Below, in pieces: positions 59,818 to 64,000 of a stretch of DNA of 64,000 nucleotides. Position 1 is the first letter of the stretch. Every line of letters begins with the position of its first letter. A model generated the notes under the pieces. It had not been told where the DNA came from. It saw nothing but the letters and a program-made list of their open reading frames with translations, and did not search any database. The translations under genes were made by a program, and so were the position numbers. The DNA lies in assembly GCF_032854445.1 (NCBI RefSeq), contig NW_027017968.1:62001-126000 (forward strand), given 5' to 3'. The DNA is from Liolophura sinensis. Lineage: Eukaryota > Mollusca > Polyplacophora > Chitonida > Chitonidae.

Positions 59818-62020
59818 CTGTACAATTGCGACTGGTCATTACTATATTCAACTTTTGACTATAAGTTATGTGCCCTTCGGTAGCCCAGACGACCTGAAAT
59901 CTTTGGGCTAAGCCCATTTAACTCACCGAGCAAATGTCTTACTTCTAAGTCCAAGACAATCTCAATGTCTTTATCTACGTGTAGAAAAACCAGACCATTT
60001 GTACGTGAAAAACACAAGGTACTTGATACAGTCTGCTGTAAAAAGTACAACTGAACACTGACCCACTTCAGTACGGTGCCAAAAGATGCGGAATTGAGCC
60101 AGGCATCGGCAGCTGTTGAAAAATTGCAAATTTCCCTGGTTTCCATGGAGTAAGAGCCGTTGCTGGGCACGTGATTATGACATAAATGATCATTCAATTG
60201 TCACTACAGCCAAAGGTATTGGTCGGAGAGCAACGCAGTTTGCACCATTCGATTTGTCGTCACAAAATACGTCGGATTAGCCTCTTACCAGCAGCACTGG
60301 AACAGTTTTTACCACTTTTGCATTTTTACCTGGCCTTTTTGTTAATTGAAATCGGCTACACTGTACTCTGTACAATTGCGACTGGTCATTACTATATTCA
60401 ACTTTTGACTATAAGTTATGTGCCCTTCGGTAGCCCAGAAGACGTCAAATCTTTGGGCTAAGCCCATTTAACTCACCCAGCAATTGTCTTACTTCTCAGT
60501 CCAAGACAATCTCAATGTCTTTATCTACGTGTAGAAAAACCAGACCATTTGTACATAAAAAACACAAGGTACTTGATACAGTCTGCTGTAAAAAGTACAA
60601 CTGACCACAGACCCACATTTATAAGGTGCCAAAAGATGCGGAATTGGGCCAGGTATTGGCAGCTGTTGAAAAATTGCAAATTTCCCTGGTTTCCATGGAG
60701 TAAGAGCCGTTGCTGGGCACGTGATTATGACATAAATGATCATTCAATTGTCACTACAGCCAAAAGTATTGGTCGGAGAGCAACGCAGTTTGCACCATTC
60801 GATTTGTCGTCACAAAATACGTCGGATTAGCCTCTTACCAGCAGCACTGGAACAGTTTTTACCACTTTTGCATTTTTACCTGGTCTTTTTGTTAATTGAA
60901 ATCGGCTACACTGTACTCTGTACAATTGCGACTGGTCATTACTATATTCAACTTTTGACTATAAGTTATGTGCCCTTCGGTAGCCCAGAAGACGTCAAAT
61001 CTTTGGGCTAAGCCCATTTAACTCACCCAGCAATTGTCTTACTTCTCAGTCCAAGACAATCTCAATGTCTTTATCTACGTGTAGAAAAACCAGACTATTT
61101 GTACATAAAAAACACAAGGTACTTGATACAGTCTGCTGAAAAAAGTACAACTGACCACAGACCCACATTTATAAGGTGCCAAAAGATGCGGAATTGGGCC
61201 AGGTATTGGCAGCTGTTGAAAAATTGCAAATTTCCCTGGTTTCCATGGAGTAAGAGCCGTTGCTGGGCACGTGATTATGACATAAATGATCATTCAATTG
61301 TCACTACAGCCAAGAGTATTGGTCGGAGAGCAACGCGGTTTGCACCATTCGATTTCTCGTCACAAAATACGTCGGAATAGCCTCTTACCAGCAGCACTGG
61401 AACAGTTTTTCCACTTTTGCATTTTTACCTGGTATTTTTGTTAATTGAAATCGGCTACACTGTACTCTGTACAATCGCGACTGGTCATTACTATATTTAA
61501 CTTTTGACTATAAGTTATGTGCCCTTCGGTAGCCCAGAAGACGTCAAATCTTTCGGCTAAGCCCATTTAACTCACCCAGCAATTGTCTTACTTCTAAGTG
61601 CAAGACAATCTCAATGTCTTTATCTACGTGTAGAAAAACCCACACCAATTGCACGTGAAAAAACACAAGGTACTTGATACAGTCTGCTGTAAAAAGTACA
61701 ACTGAACACTGACCCCACTTCAGTAAGGTGCCAAAAGATGCGGAATTGAGCCAGGCATCGGCAGCTGTTGAAAAAAATTGCAAATTTCCCTGGTTTCCAT
61801 GGAGTAAGAGCCGTTGCTGGGCACGTGATTATGACATAAATGATCATTCAATTGTCACTACAGCCAAAAGTATTGGTCGGAGAGCAACGCGGTTTGCACC
61901 ATTCGATTTCTCGTCACAAAATACGTCGGATTAGCCTCTTACCAGCAGCACTGGAACAGTTTTTCCACTTTTGCATTTTTACCTGGTCTTTTTGTTAATT
62001 GAAATCGGCTACACTGTACT
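59818..62020 (+). repeat. Monomers 110-113, mosaic with links to 43.4-44.5 kb and 57.1-58.2 kb
   Basis: Monomers start at 59818, 60368, 60918 and 61467. Copy 110 has AGCAAATGTCTTAC, seen otherwise near 43491. Copies 111 and 112 are neighbouring near-duplicates, 550 bp long because of TTTTTACCAC, and match copy 81 and copy 105 in ACAATTGCG. Copy 113 contains several extra bases in homopolymers (AACCCACACC, GTGAAAAAACAC, GACCCCAC, TTGAAAAAAATTG near 61637-61780), giving 554 bp. Confidence 0.78.
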
Positions 62021-63116
62021 CTGTACAATCGCGACTGGTCATTACTATATTCAACTTTTGACTATAAGTTATGTGCCCTTCGGTAGCCCAGAAGACGTCA
62101 AATCTTTGGGCTAAGCCCATTTAACACACCCAGCAATTGTCTTACTTCTCAGTCCGAGACAATCTCAATGTCTTTATCTACGTGTAGAAAAATCAGACCA
62201 TTTGTACATAAAAAACACAAGGTACTTGATACAGTCTGCTGTAAAAAGTACAACTGACCACAGACCCACATTTATAAGGTGCCAAAAGATGCGGAATTGG
62301 GCCAGGTATCGGCAGCTGTTGAAAAATTGCCAATTTCCCTGGTTTCCATGGAGTAAGAGCCGTTGCTGTGCACGTGATTATGACATAAATGATCATTCAA
62401 TTGTCACTACAGCCAAAAGTATTGGTCGGAGAGCAACGCGGTTTGCACCATTCGATTTGTCGTCACAAAATACGTCGGATTAGCCTCTTACCAGCAGCAC
62501 TGGAACAATCTTTCCAATTTTGGGTTTTGCCTGGTCTTTTTGTTAATTGAAATCGGCTACACTGTACTCTGTACAATCGCGACTGGTCATTACTATATTC
62601 AACTTTTGACTATAAGTTATGTGCCCTTCGGTAGCCCAGAAGACGTCAAATCTTTGGGCTAAGCCCATTTAACTCACCCAGCAATTGTCTTACTTCTAAG
62701 TGCAAGACAATCTCAATGTCTTTATCTACGTGTAGAAAAATCAGACCATTTGTACATAAAAAACACAAGGTACTTGATACAGTCTGCTGTAAAAAGTACA
62801 ACTGACCACAGACCCACATTTATAAGGTGCCAAAAGATGCGGAATTGGGCCAGGTATCGGCAGCTGTTGAAAAATTGCCAATTTCCCTGGTTTCCATGGA
62901 GTAAGAGCCGTTGCTGTGCACGTGATTATGACATAAATGATCATTCAATTGTCACTACAGCCAAAAGTATTGGTCGGAGAGCAACGCGGTTTGCACCATT
63001 CGATTTGTCGTCACAAAATACGTCGGATTAGCCTCTTACCAGCAGCACTGGAACAATCTTTCCAATTTTGGGTTTTGCCTGGTCTTTTTGTTAATTGAAA
63101 TCGGCTACACTGTACT
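62021..63116 (+). repeat. Neighbouring 548-bp monomers 114 and 115
   Basis: Both monomers carry AAAAATCAGACC, GACCACAGACCC, AATTGCCAATTTCC and the GAACAATCTTTCC plus TTTTGGGTTTTGCC end. They agree closely from about 62180 onward. Their first sections differ: CACACACCC-type TTTAACACACCC with CTCAGTCCGAG in 114, and TTTAACTCACCC with CTAAGTGCAAG in 115. The same type occurs at 44469 and 47762. Confidence 0.82.
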
Positions 63117-64000
63117 CTGTACAATCGCGACTGGTCATTACTATATTCAACTTTTGACTATAAGTTATGTGCCCTTCGGTAGCCCAGAAGACGTCAAATG
63201 TTTGGGCTAAGCCCATTTAACACACCCAGCAATTGTCTTACTTCTAAGTGCAAGACAATCTCAATGTCTTTATCTACGTGTAGAAAAACCACACCATTTG
63301 TACGTGAAAAACACAAGGTACTTGATACAGTCTGCTGTAAAAAGTACAACTGAACACTGACCCACTTCAGTAAGGTGCCAAAAGATGCGAAATTGAGCCA
63401 GGCATCGGCAGCTGTTGAAAAATTGCAAATTTCCCTGGTTTCCATGGAGTAAGAGCCGTTGCTGGGCACGTGATTATGACATCAATGATCATTCAATTGT
63501 CGCTACAGCCAAAAGTATTGGTCGGAGAGCAACGCGGTTTGCACCATTCGATTTCTCGTCACAAAATACGTCGGATTAGCCTCTTACCAGCAGCACTGGA
63601 ACAGTGTTTCCACTTTTGCATTTTTACCTGGTCTTTTTGTTAATTGAAATCGGCTACACTGTACTCTGTACAATCGCGACTGGTCATTACTATATTCAAC
63701 TTTTGACTATAAGTTATGTGCCCTTCGGTAGCCCAGAAGACCTGAAATCTTTGGGCCAAGCCCATTTAACTCACCCAGCAATTGTCTTACTTCTAAGTGC
63801 AAGACAATCTCAAAGTCTTTATCTACGTGTAGAAAAACCACACCATTTGTACATGAAAAACACAAGGTACTTGATACAGTCTGCTGTAAAAAGTACAACT
63901 GAACACTGACCCACTTCAGTAAGGTGCCAAAAGATGCGGAATTGAGCCAGGCATCGGCAGCTGTTGAAAAATTGCAAATTTCCCTGGTTTCCATGGAGTA
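63117..64000 (+). repeat. Monomer 116 and truncated monomer 117 at the window edge
   Basis: Copy 116 (63117-63665) is 549 bp and ends with the CAGTGTTTCC variant near 63603, also seen in the type Y lineage. Copy 117 starts at 63666 and is cut by the window end after 335 bases, just past the CCATGG site. The array therefore continues to the right. It also runs off the left edge, since base 1 is mid-array. Confidence 0.92.

Larger units (their letters stand above)
1..64000 (+). repeat. Tandem satellite array, 549-bp monomer, about 116.6 copies
   Basis: The motif CTGTACAATCGC recurs at 1, 550, 1099, 1648, 2197 and so on to 63666, with a modal spacing of 549 bp (range 542-555). All copies are head to tail on one strand, with no inversion, spacer or foreign insertion. 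Copies differ by scattered substitutions that recur as shared haplotypes, and by single-base indels confined to certain tracts. I see no rRNA, tRNA, histone or snRNA gene in the unit, so this is satellite DNA and not a tandem gene family. Large homogeneous arrays of this kind typify centromeric, pericentromeric or subtelomeric heterochromatin; that location is inference. I do not recognise the monomer as any named satellite. The phase chosen here is arbitrary. Confidence 0.98.

Noticed and set aside
1-64000. Numerous 60-164-codon open frames on both strands as genes
   Set aside because: They are the same few frames recurring every 549 bp, overlap on both strands, mostly start at non-ATG or arbitrary codons, end at recurring stops, and resemble no protein family I know. 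They shift or break wherever a one-base indel occurs.
1-64000. CRISPR array
   Set aside because: Repeats and spacers of tens of bases are absent. The period is 549 bp and the whole unit is conserved.
1-64000. Tandem 5S rRNA, histone, snRNA or spliced-leader gene cluster
   Set aside because: The unit size would be plausible, but none of the conserved sequences of these genes is visible in the monomer on either strand.
1-64000. Transposable element insertion or Helitron/LTR origin of the unit
   Set aside because: No terminal repeats, target duplications, hairpin-plus-CTRR end or protein-coding remnant could be seen, and no copy is interrupted.
1-64000. Telomeric repeat or microsatellite content
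   Set aside because: No run of TTAGGG-type, TTAGG-type or other short tandem repeat occurs beyond homopolymers of up to about seven bases.

Overview
The window is one uninterrupted satellite DNA array from a eukaryotic genome. A monomer of about 549 bp repeats head to tail, always in the same orientation, from base 1 to base 64000. Taking the phase from the motif CTGTACAATCGC, I placed 117 monomer starts by eye: 116 complete copies and one partial copy at the right edge. The array enters and leaves the window, so its true length is unknown. I found no gene, RNA gene, transposon, CRISPR array or unique sequence. The many small open frames on both strands are the same few frames repeated once per monomer, each closed by recurring stops. 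The organism cannot be named. The array is AT-rich (about 60 percent), and CpG is not clearly depleted (about 18 per monomer by hand count), which fits an animal with little germline methylation better than a heavily methylated vertebrate or plant satellite. That is inference.

Layout. 1-8783: 16 copies at exactly 549 bp spacing, including a dimer repeat (about 2425-4530) and a segment repeated 3294 bp away. 8784-12612: indel-rich copies. 12613-17006: regular copies. 17007-19753: mildly irregular. 19754-21401: regular. 21402-26896: indel-rich. 26897-36229: 17 copies of exactly 549 bp, carrying the clearest higher-order repeats: a trimer (26346-29641), a near-identical tandem four-monomer block (about 29520-34120), a duplicated single monomer (34034-35131) and a hybrid monomer (35681-36229). 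36778-43919: the largest indel-rich tract. 44150-50690: a six-monomer block repeated in tandem with a 3293 bp period. 51054-56528: a five-monomer block (about 2735 bp), with three of its monomers recurring at 58177-59817. 56529-64000: a mosaic of monomer types, some shared with 42.8-44.5 kb.

Within a monomer the notable structures are an 11-bp bulged stem-loop, two smaller dyads, a cluster of five 6-bp palindromes within about 91 bp, several ACGT-core motifs, and, in a minority of copies, a stretch resembling the 5' half of a eukaryotic tRNA-Tyr. The monomer length is a multiple of three (183 codons) and close to three nucleosome repeats. The array best fits pericentromeric or centromeric-type satellite evolving by unequal exchange and conversion. 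Its function and chromosomal position are not shown by the sequence. The indel-rich tracts look like poorly polished long-read consensus and should be treated with caution.
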